Positions 1-11,939 of a stretch of 64,000 nt of DNA are shown here, piece after piece. Each line of letters begins with the position of its first letter. Within the stretch, counting starts at the first letter, position 1. Source of the DNA: Lepidostoma basale. Lineage: Eukaryota > Arthropoda > Insecta > Trichoptera > Lepidostomatidae. A program made the translations under genes and the position numbers. The DNA is taken from assembly GCA_022606425.2 (NCBI GenBank), contig JAHDVF020001368.1:186001-250000 (forward strand), in the 5' to 3' direction. The notes below the pieces were generated by a model. It worked only from the letters and a program-made list of their open reading frames with translations. It ran no database searches and was not told the origin of the DNA.

Positions 1-365
1 ACTCTTGCTGTAGTTGGATTGTTTTAAGTGCCTCATTACTGTTATTAAAAAGGACGTTGGAAACGTGGAATATAAATTAAATAAACATAAAAGTCCAGCA
101 TGGGCACCATCTAAAAGATATTATTTTTATTTTGTAATTTTATTTTAAATCATTGTATTTTATATTATTTGTTTGAGATTTATTTTGTGGACGTTGGACG
201 ATCGAAGTGTGCACGGGAGATGCCTTTTGGTGGCGATGAGGTTCGTAACCCATCACGCCACGCCTCCCGCAGGGGCGAAATGAGAAGAATGGAGTGCCGC
301 ATCGGTTAAAGTATGGCAGTCCATTATTTCTGCCTACCCCTTAGGAGAGACGGCGTGAGTTAGTC
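1..365 (+). repeat. R400 dispersed repeat with LINE-A-type 3' end
   Basis: Homologous to 21705-22115 (inverse). Ends 'ctgcctaccccttaggagag' and 'cggcgtgagttagtcagtt'. Confidence 0.7.
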
Positions 366-469
366 AGTTAGTTTACTGTATGCAACTGTAGGTAGTAGGT
401 ATTGATTCTCATGACATGTGATAAATCGCTAATGTATCGCCTTTTTTATCGCCTATCACGTGAATTCTA

Positions 470-570
470 TCTTCGATGGCCCTACAGCCCATATCGAGCC
501 TTAGCCTCCAGTATTCTTCGCCTCCAACTCCTCCTGTCCTCCGCTTCGACCCTCCAATCTGATTTCGTTT
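470..570 (-). mobile_element. LINE-F 3' fragment
   Basis: About 60 bp identical to 50545-50605 (end of the reading frame). Confidence 0.7.
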
Positions 571-944
571 GCCGGGTCTAGTCCGATTTCCAGTCCTTGC
601 CCAAGGCTCCGCGTCTGGTTTCGTAATCATTGCTTTTTATGGGGAGAAGTTATCAGCATCTCGCTAAACCCCCTACCAGGAGAGCCAGGGTTTTTCTGTT
701 GGGCATTTCCTTCCCTTAGCTGTATGGTTCCGGTTTTATGGCGCCAGAAGCTCGCCATTCATCCTCTCCTATCTGCTATGGCTGATGCCCGGGGCTCGCG
801 GGGCCTAAGAGACCACTCGTGGACGCTAGGAGTAGGACTATTGGAAAGTGTTGCTGATGGAATGCAACTGTGGCATTTCACGGCATTTAAGTGACACATA
901 TTTCCCAACAAAATATGCATCTCCGTGACCCTACCAAACTTTTT

Positions 945-1183
945 TTTTTATGTACACAACAGGTCGTTTCAACCCAATTACTGTATACATTTTTTTATAT
1001 TTTAGCTATTATATTGATTCTCGTGACATGTGATAGGTAGCCAATCTATCGCCATTTTATTGTCACGTGAATTCTACACCAGACCAAAGACAGCGTGACA
1101 ATCACACTGCCATCGCCGGGAATCGAACCCAGGACCTTCGGCATGGAAGTCAGAGCTCGTAACCACTCTGCCACGAAGGTCGT
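945..1183 (-). mobile_element. tRNA-derived SINE
   Basis: Minus strand has box A-like TGGCAGAGTGGTTA and box B GGTTCGATTCC (head at 1183), then the central 'gtagaattcacgtgacaata' domain. A partial head follows at 1196-1322. Confidence 0.8.
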
Positions 1184-1195
1184 CAACTTTGAGCT

Positions 1196-1322
1196 CTCTA
1201 CCAAAATTTGAGCCCTAACGAGACAAAAGACAGTGTAAGAATCTCACTGCCATCGGCGGGGACACAATCCGAGATATTTGGTGTGGCAGTCATAGTTCTT
1301 GCACTCTGCCACAAAAGTCATC
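1196..1322 (-). mobile_element. SINE head fragment
   Basis: tRNA-like head and start of the body, degenerate. Confidence 0.6.
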
Positions 1323-1844
1323 TTACTCTCAATGACAATTTTATTTTTTCTAAATGACAAAAATGCACTTGCGTATATTTTGCTTTCCACAGTAATTATA
1401 GCTATAAACATTCTGCACCAGGGTTCTTATCAATATGCAAAGCGTCAATTTCATAAAATTTATATTTATGTTTTTTTCAGCCTAGGAAAGCAGGAGGGGT
1501 GGGGGTGGCTTCGGCATAAAGGAACCCGAACAATCGGGGGCGATATTCCGTTTTGATTACTTCCACCGTGAAAGGAAAATTCTCCCTAATTCTAGTCACG
1601 TGTCTCTGTCACTGGAGATAATTCTCATTTTTTCCGCCGAAATTTTGTGACGAAAAGGTTTAAGACTTGGATGGTAACTGTGCTACGTAAACGTTAATTT
1701 TTTTTTAATATAATAAATAGGCAAAGGATACAATTCAATGTCTACTGAATACATAATGAAATATGACGGTAAAGTTTGAATTTATGGTAATTATGTCTTG
1801 TGATATAAAAAATGGACACTACCAGACTTATCTACATAATCAGA

Positions 1845-1970
1845 GTCGTCCTCGTAGAAGACCTCTTTAAAGATGGAAGGACAGCTGGAAATCCACCTCA
1901 CACGAGCAGCAACCCTCTGAAAAACAGATCACATAGGATCACGTGTCATATGTCACAATGAAGAAGAATA
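1845..1970 (+). mobile_element. LINE-E 3' tip
   Basis: 'tcgtcctcgtagaagacctc' to 'atgaagaagaata'. Confidence 0.5.
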
Positions 1971-2059
1971 AGATTTTTTTTTTAAAGGAAAAAAATACCC
2001 TAATACGTTTAAGATAATCTGTGTAATGATTTTACTGAAATTTTTTGATGGAAGTTCAT

Positions 2060-2170
2060 TTTAAATAATTAATGAAAAACGATCGATGAAAACCAGTATG
2101 TTGATATTGCCAGCTTGCCTAGCGAAACGGTCGCTGTCAAAATAAAGACAAAAGTGGAAGTAGTTATTAT
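2060..2170 (+). mobile_element. FB-5 element, one arm
   Basis: It shares 'aataaagacaaaagtggaag' with the 33.7 kb copy. The core area (TTGATATTGCC...GCGAAACGG) is decayed. Confidence 0.5.
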
Positions 2171-2323
2171 ATAAAAAAATATATTTTCTTGTTCTTGTTC
2201 CTCTCCTATTCCGATAGGAGAGGAACAAGAACAAAAAGAAATTATACAGCAGCCCTAAACAGGGATGTTGTGCTGAAATCAAACCATTCTCGAAGGTTTT
2301 CTAGCTAGGATTTAAAGTTATAC

Positions 2324-2930
2324 GCCATCAAATAATAATAATAATAATAGATTGGATAATTTATAGAGCGCCATTTTTATGAATTACTCATCTCAAGGGC
2401 GCTGTAGAAGATGCTCCGTTTTATCGACTAGATAAAAATAATAATAATGATAACAATAATAATAAACATATTTAGTATGAGGGCTGCACCTGACGAAGTC
2501 GATCAGCCCTTCCTGTCAGGAAATGATAATTTGAAAATGTGCGTTTTGAGTCTCGATCTAAACTCTGATTGATTCTCAATGCACTTAAGGTCTGCTGGAA
2601 GACTGTTCCAGGCTGAAGGGCCGGCTACCGCGAAGGCTCGGTCACCAAAGTTTGTGCTTGGACAGCGTTTTGGCACAGTCAATCTACCGATCGCAGAAGA
2701 CTTAGCTGATCGCAGTGTAGACTGTCTAGCATTCAGGTTCTCGTTGATGCAGAGTTCAGATATATAAGCTGGTGCCATTCCATCCAACGCATTATAGACC
2801 GTCCAGCAGAGCTTGTATTGTATCCTTTCTGGATATTTCAGCCAGTGGAGCTCCTTAAGATGCTGTAACTCTTTGGCACACCCCTTATCAGTCTTGCTGC
2901 TGCATTGAATGCAGACTGGAGTTTATTAGT
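2324..2930 (-). mobile_element. LINE-I (CR1/L2-like) 3' end
   Basis: Minus strand encodes FGDRAFAVAGPSAWNSLPAD and FRSRLKTHIFKL, the usual C-terminus of CR1/L2/jockey-like ORF2, followed by a 3' UTR with AAT repeats. Confidence 0.75.
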
Positions 2931-3197
2931 TTATTAGTCTGTTTGTATTAATCTAGTCGTGATACGACGAAGGAATTGATTAATGTTTTAAAACTTAATG
3001 TTTTAAAACTGTTTTAAAACTTAAGGAATTGATTAATGTTATAAATTGATTAATGTTTTTGGATCTTAATTGCCTTAGATAAAAGAAACAAATGCTGACT
3101 GTTTATAATTATACTTTCTATATAAAATAGGGATGTAGCGCCGAGGAATGATGATATAAAATATATATAAAATGATCGATATAAGTACCTACGTATT

Positions 3198-3390
3198 GAC
3201 GACCTTCGTGGGCGGTTGTTAAGTACTTTGATGACAGTATGATTGTCACGTGACACTAAAATGAGGATAGATTAGCTACCTATCACATGTCACAAAAATC
3301 AATATGATAGCTAACCCTTTACAACGATAAGGCTCGCGCTGAAATGGTGTAAAGAGCGATTGAACAAAATTATAAAAATAATATATTTAG
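3198..3390 (+). mobile_element. tRNA-derived SINE with LINE-B type tail
   Basis: Starts 'gacgaccttcgtgg', head partly deleted, body 'cgtgacactaaaatg', tail 'ggtgtaaagagcgattgaac'. Confidence 0.7.
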
Positions 3391-3689
3391 ATTTATCGAT
3401 ATTCGCACCAATTTAGGTACTTATTTATTTAAAGTTGGTTGTAAAATTACATATTTTTAGCTAACATTTCTATAATGCGTGAAAAAAGCTGAAAATGTCT
3501 CTTCATAGCTTAGATTGTCAGTTTGGCCATTAAATGTTTAACAGCAACATAAAAATGACTTGTGCTCAAATCACAAAGCTTTTATAATCCTGGCGAAACT
3601 CTTTTCGGAATCATCATCATTACCCATACGTTGCCCCATATACGTTACGAATTTTATACTGCAAAATATTATATTTGTTTTAGAATACT

Positions 3690-3925
3690 TAGAATTATCC
3701 TGGGACCCAGACCTGGTGTTGCAGCGGGAACTTGGAGGCATAGGACCAACCAAGAGATCCGTACAATGACCCAGCAGCCCCTTATAACGAGCACCGTGAG
3801 AGTCGGTTGCCTAGCATGGATTGGGCACGTATGCCGAGCCGAAGAGACCAGAGCAATCAAGACCCTGTATGCGTCTAGACCGACTGGAGTAAGACCTCTA
3901 GGAAGGCCTAGTGGACAATGTTCCT
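3690..3925 (+). mobile_element. LINE-D 3' fragment
   Basis: Reads CLAWIGHVCRAEETRAIKTL and GVRPLGRPSG; start shared (inverted) with 9345-9405. Confidence 0.55.
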
Positions 3926-4034
3926 AATGGACAATATTTATACCAAAATTAACATAATAATTTAATGGGAAATTCATAATATATATGCGAAGTGCGATTG
4001 GGTTATACATTTACTTTTTAACAGGTTATTTGAA

Positions 4035-4265
4035 CTCAATCACTGAATTAGACGCCGAACCAAAATTGCCAATATCATGGATTGTACAGCTAAATTGAAG
4101 TGGCAACGGGTTGGACATGTAGCCAGATAGGACAATACCAGGTGCACATTCAGAATACTCCAATGGAGGCCTTGGAAGTGGAAGAGTGTCAGGAAGCCAC
4201 TTAAAAGATGGATTGACGATATTGCCTGAATATCTGGAACAACCTGGATGCGGAAGGGACAAGAC
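4035..4265 (+). mobile_element. LINE-C 3' fragment
   Basis: Reads ANIMDCTAKLKWQRVGHVAR-like with a stop; family hallmark KWQWAGHV. Confidence 0.6.
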
Positions 4266-4280
4266 AGAGACAAGTGGACA

Positions 4281-4775
4281 ACAAAAACAACAAACCATCA
4301 CGTCGTTTCTCCGCAGGGGTAGGCAGAGAGAATGGACTGCCACACTACTCTATCCTGACATACCTCTCTAGCTTACTCCACATTTATACAGCGAGTTATT
4401 CACGCACGTCGATTCTTCCGACTTCTAACATGACTAACCTTTAAAATTTGATTAATTTGGTGATGCCATGTTTTCCTCGGTCTACCTCGACTCCGTACTC
4501 TATTTACATCGTTAACGTATACTTTTTTTAACCATTCTTTCTTCTCCCATACGCTCGATATGTCCGAACGCAGCGATCTTTTCATAATTTTGGTCATAAT
4601 ACCATATTTCGCTCTACATTCCTTTCTAAAATCAGCATTTGAAATTCTGTCGTACATCGTTCTACCACACATACGTCTTAGGGACCTCATCTCTACCGCA
4701 TTTATTCTGCTTTCATCTTTCTTCTGCCAGTTCTATGCTTCGCTTCCATACATAAGGGTTGGGACCAGAAGGTTA
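4281..4775 (-). mobile_element. LINE-A 3' fragment
   Basis: Minus strand MRSLRRMCGRTMYDRISNAD; degenerate 3' end with (AAC)n tail. Confidence 0.75.
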
Positions 4776-4984
4776 GAAAATCTTTATAGTTCTTCTTCTT
4801 GTCCTGTCACACCCCCGTGGTGCATAGGGCCTCAAAGAACCTTCTCTACCCGACTCTATCGCATGCCTGATGCCTAGCATCATCCTAAGTGAGGCCTGCT
4901 GCTTTAACCTCGTCAAAATCTTTACTTCCGTGAATTTTTCACGGGTTGCAACTAGTAAATATGAAATCTGCCAAAATTTTATGA

Positions 4985-5335
4985 GTTTTTATTATTATTA
5001 TTATTTTATTGAAAATACTCCTTACATGAAAGGGTGAAAAAAAATATATCAAAGGAAATATACGAGTACATAGAACCTTATGAATAGGAATATGCCAGTT
5101 ATTTCCTTGCTGCCTTTACCGTAAGGGTATTCACGAATTCGCCATAATTGCATCCAAAGAGGTCTATCTCTTTTGCAGCCTCATTTAAAAGACGAATCGC
5201 TTTCAATACAGGAGAACTTCGAAGGGCCTCTGTGCGGCAATTTGGGGCATAAAATAATATATGCCCCCTTGCTCTGCTATAACTATGGGGAACGTATAGA
5301 TTTAGTTGTGAAAACCATAGCAAAATTTTCATCTA
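4985..5335 (-). mobile_element. LINE-B 3' fragment
   Basis: Encodes LYVPHSYSRARGHILFYAPN and ends in an (AAT)n tail at 4990. Confidence 0.75.
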
Positions 5336-5384
5336 AAGTCAACTTGTAGAACGATCGTCTGTTACCCGCATGTGTGTAACTCTA

Positions 5385-5700
5385 ACTAGCCATTGAGGTG
5401 GCCCGAGAGTAAGTATTTCCTTAGGAATACCGAGACATAAATTATCGGGAGCAATTGGGCGCTCCGAGATGGGGCGTCCATTGTGTGTCTTGACAAATTA
5501 CCGCGAATATGAATTTCGCTCCCAATTGCGATAGTTGATGGGGCTAGCAGCTGAAATCGCAGAATAAGTAGGGCCATAAAAGTTCCCAGAGGACGCGCGA
5601 GTTGCGCAATGAATGCCTTCGCCGTTTCTAAATTTCGGCGGGAATCATGCAATATTGTTATGTCAGTGCTTAGAAACGCTATTCGCATAATGTGAACACC
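5385..5700. other. CpG-rich stretch, unexplained
   Basis: Many CpG in an AT-rich setting; a 100-codon minus frame has no recognised family. Could be an old promoter, exon or transposon part. Confidence 0.3.
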
Positions 5701-5829
5701 GTTCAGATTCTAGTACGCAATTCATATCGTTTATAATCCTAAGTATCTTTATATTGTCGAGTGTTTCGGAAACTTCGGTCCGTTTTTTTATGAAAATATT
5801 TTGAATATTTAGTAATAAATTTAAATATT

Positions 5830-5930
5830 TAGTAAATGTAATAACACCACTTTATTTGGTAACACTAACCGGTTTCGCTCCCCCCAGAGCTTCGTCAGGG
5901 TGAGAGAGTAAACAAAATATAAAATCAGAG
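5830..5930 (-). mobile_element. FB-6 element, one arm
   Basis: Homologous to 37525-37585 ('ccactttatt' and 'agagcttcgtcag'). Contains the 5.87 kb hammerhead-like motif. Confidence 0.5.
5863..5903 (-). ncRNA. hammerhead-like motif (FB-6 family), intact core
   Basis: Minus strand C-U-G-A-C-G-A (5898-5892), stem II GCUC/GAGC with a G-rich loop, G-A-A-A-C (5876-5872), CGG, U-U. Stem I pairs CAC with GUG after one mismatch at the junction. All invariant core bases are present. Confidence 0.55.
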
Positions 5931-6098
5931 AACAACCTATGAAGAAATATATATAAAGTGGAGAGGAGAAAGAGTGGGGGGAGGAGAAAGTGGATACGGA
6001 CGAATAGACTGTTAAAACGGTGAGTCATGCTCATTAAGAAACATTTTTATTTTACCACTTTCTCCTCCCCGCAGAACTAGAGCCGCTGAACCGCTGAA

Positions 6099-6172
6099 CT
6101 AGAGACGTGTCAGGATCGAGTAGCGTTGTCGTCCATTCTCTCTGCCTACCCGTTCAGAGAAACGGCGTGATG
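6099..6172 (+). mobile_element. LINE-A 3' tip
   Basis: Last 70 bp only ('gtgtcaggatcgag' to 'aaacggcgtgatg'). Confidence 0.6.
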
Positions 6173-6235
6173 TTTTTTTTGTTGTTTAGATTTCTGTTTT
6201 TCGGGGAGTTTTAGTGCGAGCGAACATCCTACTAT

Positions 6236-6465
6236 TGGTTAATTATACGAATGAAAACGTCTGTTTTCTAGAAGTTGTATTATATATTATGGGAATGACA
6301 TGTTTTATCTGTCTACATTTTATTGACATTTGATAATGCATTACACAGGCGAAACATATCATTTACATAAATATTATAAAACTTCTAAAAAACAGACGTT
6401 TTCGATCGTATTAATTATGCAATATGAAATTTTAAATCATTGTTCAAGAAACAATAAATACACTA
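6236..6465. mobile_element. FB-1 foldback element
   Basis: Inverted arms beginning 'aatgaaaacgtctgttttctagaag' on the left, with their reverse complement on the right, then the family tail ending 'caagaaacaataaata'. Loop-proximal hammerhead-like variant at 6328-6368. Confidence 0.75.
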
Positions 6466-6639
6466 TTGGTTGGTAAGATTAGAGTTATATGTAAATCGAA
6501 GAGTTTTTAGAAAGATCGGACATGTTATTGGTTGATTAGATTAGAGATACCCTATGTATGAGAGAGTTTTTAGAGAGAACATAGATATATGTGTTTTTTT
6601 GGAGGTTTGGTTTTTGGTTGGTTGGACTGTCAATTTGAC

Positions 6640-7078
6640 AGTTGATTTATATGTCAGTACGTTTTGCCATTTCACCATGAATAGACTGACGTCAGAACAG
6701 CGCTTGCAAATAGGGCAAATTTATTTTGAAAATCATCGTTAGGTTCGCCCAACTTATCGTGCACTACGTCCATTTTACGGTCGACATAATCGTCCATCCG
6801 AGCAAGTTATTCAGAAGACCGTGAATCGTTTTCGCACCACGTACACTCTAGTGGATAATACGCATCCGCAAAGACGACAATTGTCGAAAATTGGATTTCA
6901 CGATTGCGCTTCATTCGAGCTAGCCGTGGCGCTCATATACCCGAAATCATATTTAAACAATAATGGCATAAATCTATCTATTAAATAAAGCCAATATCAT
7001 AGACATTAACATTATTTTAATGTGTTTTTTTTTTCATTTTGAATATGTATTGTATACCTCTAAAAAAGACACCCTATA
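6640..7078 (+). mobile_element. internally deleted DUF4817-type (Tc1/mariner-like) transposon
   Basis: Contains MNRLTSEQRLQIGQIYFENH, stop, VRPTYRALRPFYGRHNRPSE, the N-terminal helix-turn-helix of this transposase class, joined directly to a C-terminal tail (RGAHIPEIIFKQ). The catalytic middle is missing. Confidence 0.75.
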
Positions 7079-7180
7079 CTATTGGTTGATTAGATTAAAA
7101 TTAGATATCGGAAAGCTTTTAAAGATAGTAGATATACCTACTATTGGTGGATTAGGTTAAATGATAGCGTAGATCACTAA

Positions 7181-7350
7181 TAATAATAATAAATTGGATA
7201 ATTTATAGAGCGCCATTTTTATGAATTACTCATCTCAAGGGCGCTGTAGAAGATGCTCCGTTTTATCGACTAGATAAAAATAATAATAATGATAACAATA
7301 ATAATAAACATATTTAGTATGAGGGCTGCACCTGACGTAGTCGATCAGAT
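7181..7350 (-). mobile_element. LINE-I 3' UTR fragment
   Basis: About 97% identical to 2329-2500. Confidence 0.7.
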
Positions 7351-7554
7351 ATGTAATAATGCTTTTAATCTTGAACATGGACTTGGATCTTCTAGCCTAC
7401 AGAGATTCGGCTCATTTGACTCTTCTCCTTACGTCTGATCGGACGATTGTTGGAAAGGTGTAACATGCAATATAGATTTTTAGATTAAAATTAAAGCAAG
7501 CAATACAATTTCAAAGCAAGGGCAGACACAGTAAAGACCAAACAAATGTTTAGG

Positions 7555-7862
7555 ACTTCCGAGATGAAGACACTGAGGACGATAGCAGGCAAGACACTGA
7601 GAGATCGCGAGAGGAACACCAGAATAAGATAGATATGTGAGGTTGATTATATTATAAGATGAAACAGACAGCGAAAAAGGGACTGATACGGTCATGTTCA
7701 AAGAATGGACCACCAAACTTCCCTATATTACACTACATAATCACCTTTTTGGGACTCGTCCTCGTGGAAGACCTCCTAAAAGATGGAAGGACAGCTGGGA
7801 GTCTACCTCATTGGAAGAGCAACACTCTGGAGAACAGACCACATAGGAGAAGAGATTAAAAA
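7555..7862 (+). mobile_element. LINE-E 3' fragment
   Basis: EMKTLRTIAGKTLRDRERNT-like reading, then 'gaagacctcctaaaagatgg'. Confidence 0.6.
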
Positions 7863-7869
7863 TACGTCT

Positions 7870-8470
7870 TAATGCGTCCTTGAGGTAATTACATCACAGA
7901 AATGCCGTTTTAAAAGTTAGCATATTATTATTAGCCCTTAACGGACGTAAGTCACCTGAACAGACAACAGAACTGTCTGTCGTATGGCACATGTGAGGTA
8001 ACACGATGAATTATGTTAAATTTTGTTGTCTGTTGAATCTGCGCGTAATTACTTTGTCAGTTGAATATTACAAATGGAGCGATTAAGATAGTGTCTTTTT
8101 AAAATTAAATATTGAAAGAATAACATATACAAAAGACACAAAAGTTAGCGTCCGATAAGGTTTAATATACAGTCCGCGTTTTATGTAATTTTTCTATTTC
8201 CTGAATAAAATATTTTTTTATATATTCTTCAAAATATTTCGGCTAGGTGGAATAAAAAAAATGGAAATAGGTATTCTCTGAAAAAAGTCTATATCCAAAT
8301 ACCTACCCCCAACGTGACAGAAATACCGGCGGAGTCACGGCCCTGGGGGTTATTGCATTTTTAGGGCTGAAATCCCTCTCGCCTGCTTCAGTATTCACAG
8401 GGTGCCTGCTTGGAACTGGCTGGACCGACTTCTTTTATAATACACGCTAATATATTTCATTCCACTTATA
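7870..8470. other. no gene seen
   Basis: AT-rich, no repeat shared with the rest of the window, no coding signal. Confidence 0.5.
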
Positions 8471-8479
8471 CAAATATTA

Positions 8480-9280
8480 TTTGCTGCTTTACGCGGACGA
8501 TGCCGTTCTCGTCGCGGATAGTGCGGACGAATTACAAGTCTTGGTATCGAGAAAAAATGAGGTATGCAAGTCAAACGATTTAATGATGAATGTAGGAAAG
8601 TCAAAGTTGATAGTTTTTTAAAGGGAAGAACAAATGACTGTTTGTAACATAAATGTGAACAAAGGGAACTTGAAGCAGGTGAGTGAATTTGTGTATTTAG
8701 GTAGCATGTTCACAGCGGATGGCCGAATAGGATAGTGACGTCAAAAGAAAAGTTAGTGCGGGTAACAATGTAATTGGAGCTTTAAAAATAATTATTGGAA
8801 AAAATCATTTATTTATCAATGAAAGCGAAAATGGCCGTTCACAATGGAGTTGGTGGTCCCAATCCTTATGTATGGAAACGAAGCATGGAACTGGCAGAAG
8901 AAGAATGAGAGCAGGATAAATGCGGTAGAAATGAGATACCTTAGATGCATGTATAGTAAAACGATGTATGACAGAATTTCAAATGTTGATAAGAATGATT
9001 GTGAACAAAATTATGAAAGGATTACTGCGATGGTTTGGATATATGGAACGCATAGAAGAATGGTTCAAAAAGTATACGATAATCGTGTGAATACGGAGTA
9101 GTGGGAGACGAAGGAAAACTTGGCATGACCAAATTAAGAAAAATTTTATAGGTTTGCTATGTTAGAAGTCGGAAAAATCGACGTGCGCGTAAGGCTCGCT
9201 GTATGAATGTGGAGGAATCTAGAGAGGTGTGTCAGGATCGAGCAATGGGTCGGTACTGAGAAACGGCGTGATGATTAATT
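8480..9280 (+). mobile_element. LINE-A copy with RT catalytic motif
   Basis: Reads LLYADDAVLVADSADELQ (8483 on), then QVSEFVYLGSMFTADGRI and NWQKKNESRINAVEMR, with stops, to the conserved 3' end. The longest LINE-A copy here. Confidence 0.8.
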
Positions 9281-9344
9281 GTTGTTGTTCTCACGTGATA
9301 TTATTATTCTCGCTGATGCAAAAAGTTATAAGAGGCTGCTAGGT

Positions 9345-9560
9345 CATTGTAAAGATCTCTTGGTTGCTCCTATCCCTCCAAGTTCCCGCTGCAACACAAA
9401 ACGAAGAAAAATCTTAAAGTATTTCCTCGGATCGGTCAAGCAGCAAGCAATTACCAGGAAGGCCGTCAAAGAGATGGAGAGATGGCTGGACATCATCATC
9501 CCAGGACAGCCCACCGTCACAAACAGGTCATACGACCTAAACTAAGAGGAAGAAGAATAA
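9345..9560. mobile_element. LINE-D fragment plus unclassified 3' end
   Basis: 9345-9405 is the inverse of 3712-3765; beyond it RKAVKEMERWLD, stop and a (GAA)n run suggest another LINE 3' end. Confidence 0.4.
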
Positions 9561-9734
9561 GAAGAAGACATTTCTTAATATCACTAAGGACACGTTCATT
9601 TGTACGTTCTTTCATTCTGAAATAATCCATTGAATAATTTAATATTATACGGTAATGCATGAAAAGTACTAAAAGTAACATTTAAAAACGTTTAATGCCA
9701 TGAAATTGGTCAATAATGGACTAATGCCAAAAGA

Positions 9735-10090
9735 AAGACTTAATTGCGTTGCCAAATCGCCGGGAAATTGCGTCGAAAAAGCAAATCTAGATTATATCGC
9801 GGCCGGTAAAACAGGAACGCTCACATTGTCAACCATTTTGCAGTGAACCCAACAGCTTTTAGCCGAAGGGCCGCGAACAATCGCCCGCAATCAGAGTAAT
9901 TTTTCACAATAGCCAAATTTCCTGTTCGGAATCGCCATGTGACAGCTGATTGCTTCATTCTGCCGCGCGATTTTCGGCCGCGATCGTCAAACTTCGTCTG
10001 TTTACGGAACGTTACGCATTCCATATTGAAAAACGATAATTTACTAAACGAATTTTGCCGTTTGAACGGAAATTGCCTTACGAACATTAT
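9735..10090. other. CpG-rich stretch, unexplained
   Basis: Contains 'atcgcggccggtaaaac' and 'ttcggccgcgatcgtc'. An 88-codon minus frame is basic and unrecognised. No repeat copy elsewhere in the window. Confidence 0.3.
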
Positions 10091-10233
10091 CGTTGAAAAT
10101 TTTATGTTTTGTTTTAATAACGAATTAACTAACAGATATAGTTTTAATAACTAATTTAAATGACTGCATACTGTTTGTGCCAAGAATTTCGTGTCCATAA
10201 GGGATTATAAAACACGTTTATGGCGTTATTTAA

Positions 10234-10814
10234 CCTTTAGACGCCCAGTGGTCCCGTACGGGACTGCTTATTTCCGTTATTCACGCCCAACGGTCCCGTA
10301 CGGTACCGGTGATTATGGTGCATTTCGCTATCGAAATATACTTATTTATGACAATGGTATTCGAAATATGAATATTAGCTTACATAAATAATGTCTTTGA
10401 GATGTTCCGATAAATATTTTTGTCATGTTGCGTAATATTAGTGTTTATACCTGCGTTACGAGGTCGACTCTTTGAATATGCGTTGTTTCATTACGGTCCG
10501 CCTAATAAAACATACAATCTACGTCACGGCCTAAAATATGTAGGTCTATGCATAGACAAAGTTAATTTTGTTTATGTTTTTATTGTTCAACTTTAATGTG
10601 TAATTATATTAAATGTGAAAAATTACAAATAAAGCTTTCGTAAATTATAAACAATCTTTTATTTTGATTATGCTTTTTATTTTACCTAAATAGGATGACT
10701 AATTTTATAGATATAATTATTTTTAAAACAGCTACGCGTAAGTCGCAAGTCGCGCGAATATTTGCTTGGGCAGTGGGCTACCTTTATTGCACGCGGCGCA
10801 CGGGCGTTTAAAGG
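10234..10814. mobile_element. piggyBac-like MITE
   Basis: Ends CCTTTAGACGCCC and, inverted, CCTTTAAACGCCC, with TTAA on the left and TTCG (a mutated TTAA) on the right. The 5' end holds two copies of the palindromic block GTCCCGTACGG. No coding content. Confidence 0.6.
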
Positions 10815-10867
10815 TTCGTGATGATTTAACATACTTTTTAGAGTCTCACTTCTTACGTTACTGTATT

Positions 10868-11205
10868 TAAATAACAATGATGATGATGATTTTTATAGCA
10901 CCATTTTCGTGAGAGATTCGCTTCTAGGAAGCTCTTCATCTGGAGAGCTTCTTGATTGTGAATATAGTAGAACAGTCTGTTCCATGCCGCCGCCACCAAA
11001 AGCACGATCTGCGTAATTTGAAGCTCCTTGACGCTGTAAAAAAGAAGTTTATTTGTAGATCCTTCTCTTGCAGATCGTTGACTGCCAAAGGTTCAGCTCG
11101 ATGAGCTTGCGAAGATCTGTGAGCTAGTGGGTTGCTTGTCCATGTAGGGATTTGTGGACAAGTAGACATTAGAAGCAAGAGGACCTACTCACCAGCTTGC
11201 TGGAA
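10868..11205 (-). mobile_element. CR1/L2-like 3' end fragment
   Basis: Starts with a (GAT)n run, then 'ttttatagcaccattttcgtgag', similar in layout to LINE-I. No intact frame. Confidence 0.45.
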
Positions 11206-11314
11206 TATCAGAGCAGAAATCATAAGGCCAAATCATTTTCTTTGATTAAGAACATTGCTTATAAAGAGAAGTGACTGAAAGATGCTGCTGCTCGTAATTA
11301 AAATACATAAATGA

Positions 11315-11718
11315 TTAATTAATACGAATGGAAATTTCTGTTTGACATTTTCAAAACATTTGATAATGCCTTAGTAAGGTGAAGAAATTATAATAATAAG
11401 AAATTATAATGTATTCTCATAAATTATAATAAAACTTCTAGAAAACTTACATTTTCATTCGCATTAATTATTTAATTTAGAGTTTTGATGGAAGATGGAG
11501 CCAACTGAATGGAGACCAAGGTTGGACCAGACAAGTGTCAGAAGACAGACCATCAGGTGAAGTGATGATATTATGGGGACAGTGGGAAGGGCCCGGAGAA
11601 CACTGGCAAGAGACCGAGAGAGATGACGTGGGGGTGGAGAAGCTTACGTCCAGTAGTGCATGGAAAAAAGTTGATGAAGATAGAATTTTACATCATTGTT
11701 CAAGAAACAATAAGTAAA
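11315..11718. mobile_element. FB-1 foldback element, split by LINE-C
   Basis: Arms at 11320-11465. The tail is interrupted after 'tagagttttga' by a LINE-C fragment and resumes at 11684 with 'agaattttacatcattgttc'. Confidence 0.65.
11488..11675 (+). mobile_element. LINE-C 3' fragment inserted in FB-1
   Basis: 'gatggaagatggagcca' to 'cttacgtccagtagtgcatgg'. Confidence 0.6.
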
Positions 11719-11939
11719 TCATTTTTTATTGGGAGATCACAATATTTAAGCCAAATAGCAGATCAAAATGACACACTAGATTATCATGAAAGCAAAGTGA
11801 AATACTTATATAAGATCAGGCTGACCACATGTGAATATAACTTTTTCTTATTAAATAAAAATACCGTGAATATGATTTACGGTAATAAATTATATATTAT
11901 TTATCAAAAGTATTATTATTTTAAATTATTTGTTTTTAA

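Noticed and set aside
1100..1183. tRNA gene
   Set aside because: Boxes A and B are present but the head leads into a repeated body and recurs at many loci, so it is a SINE.
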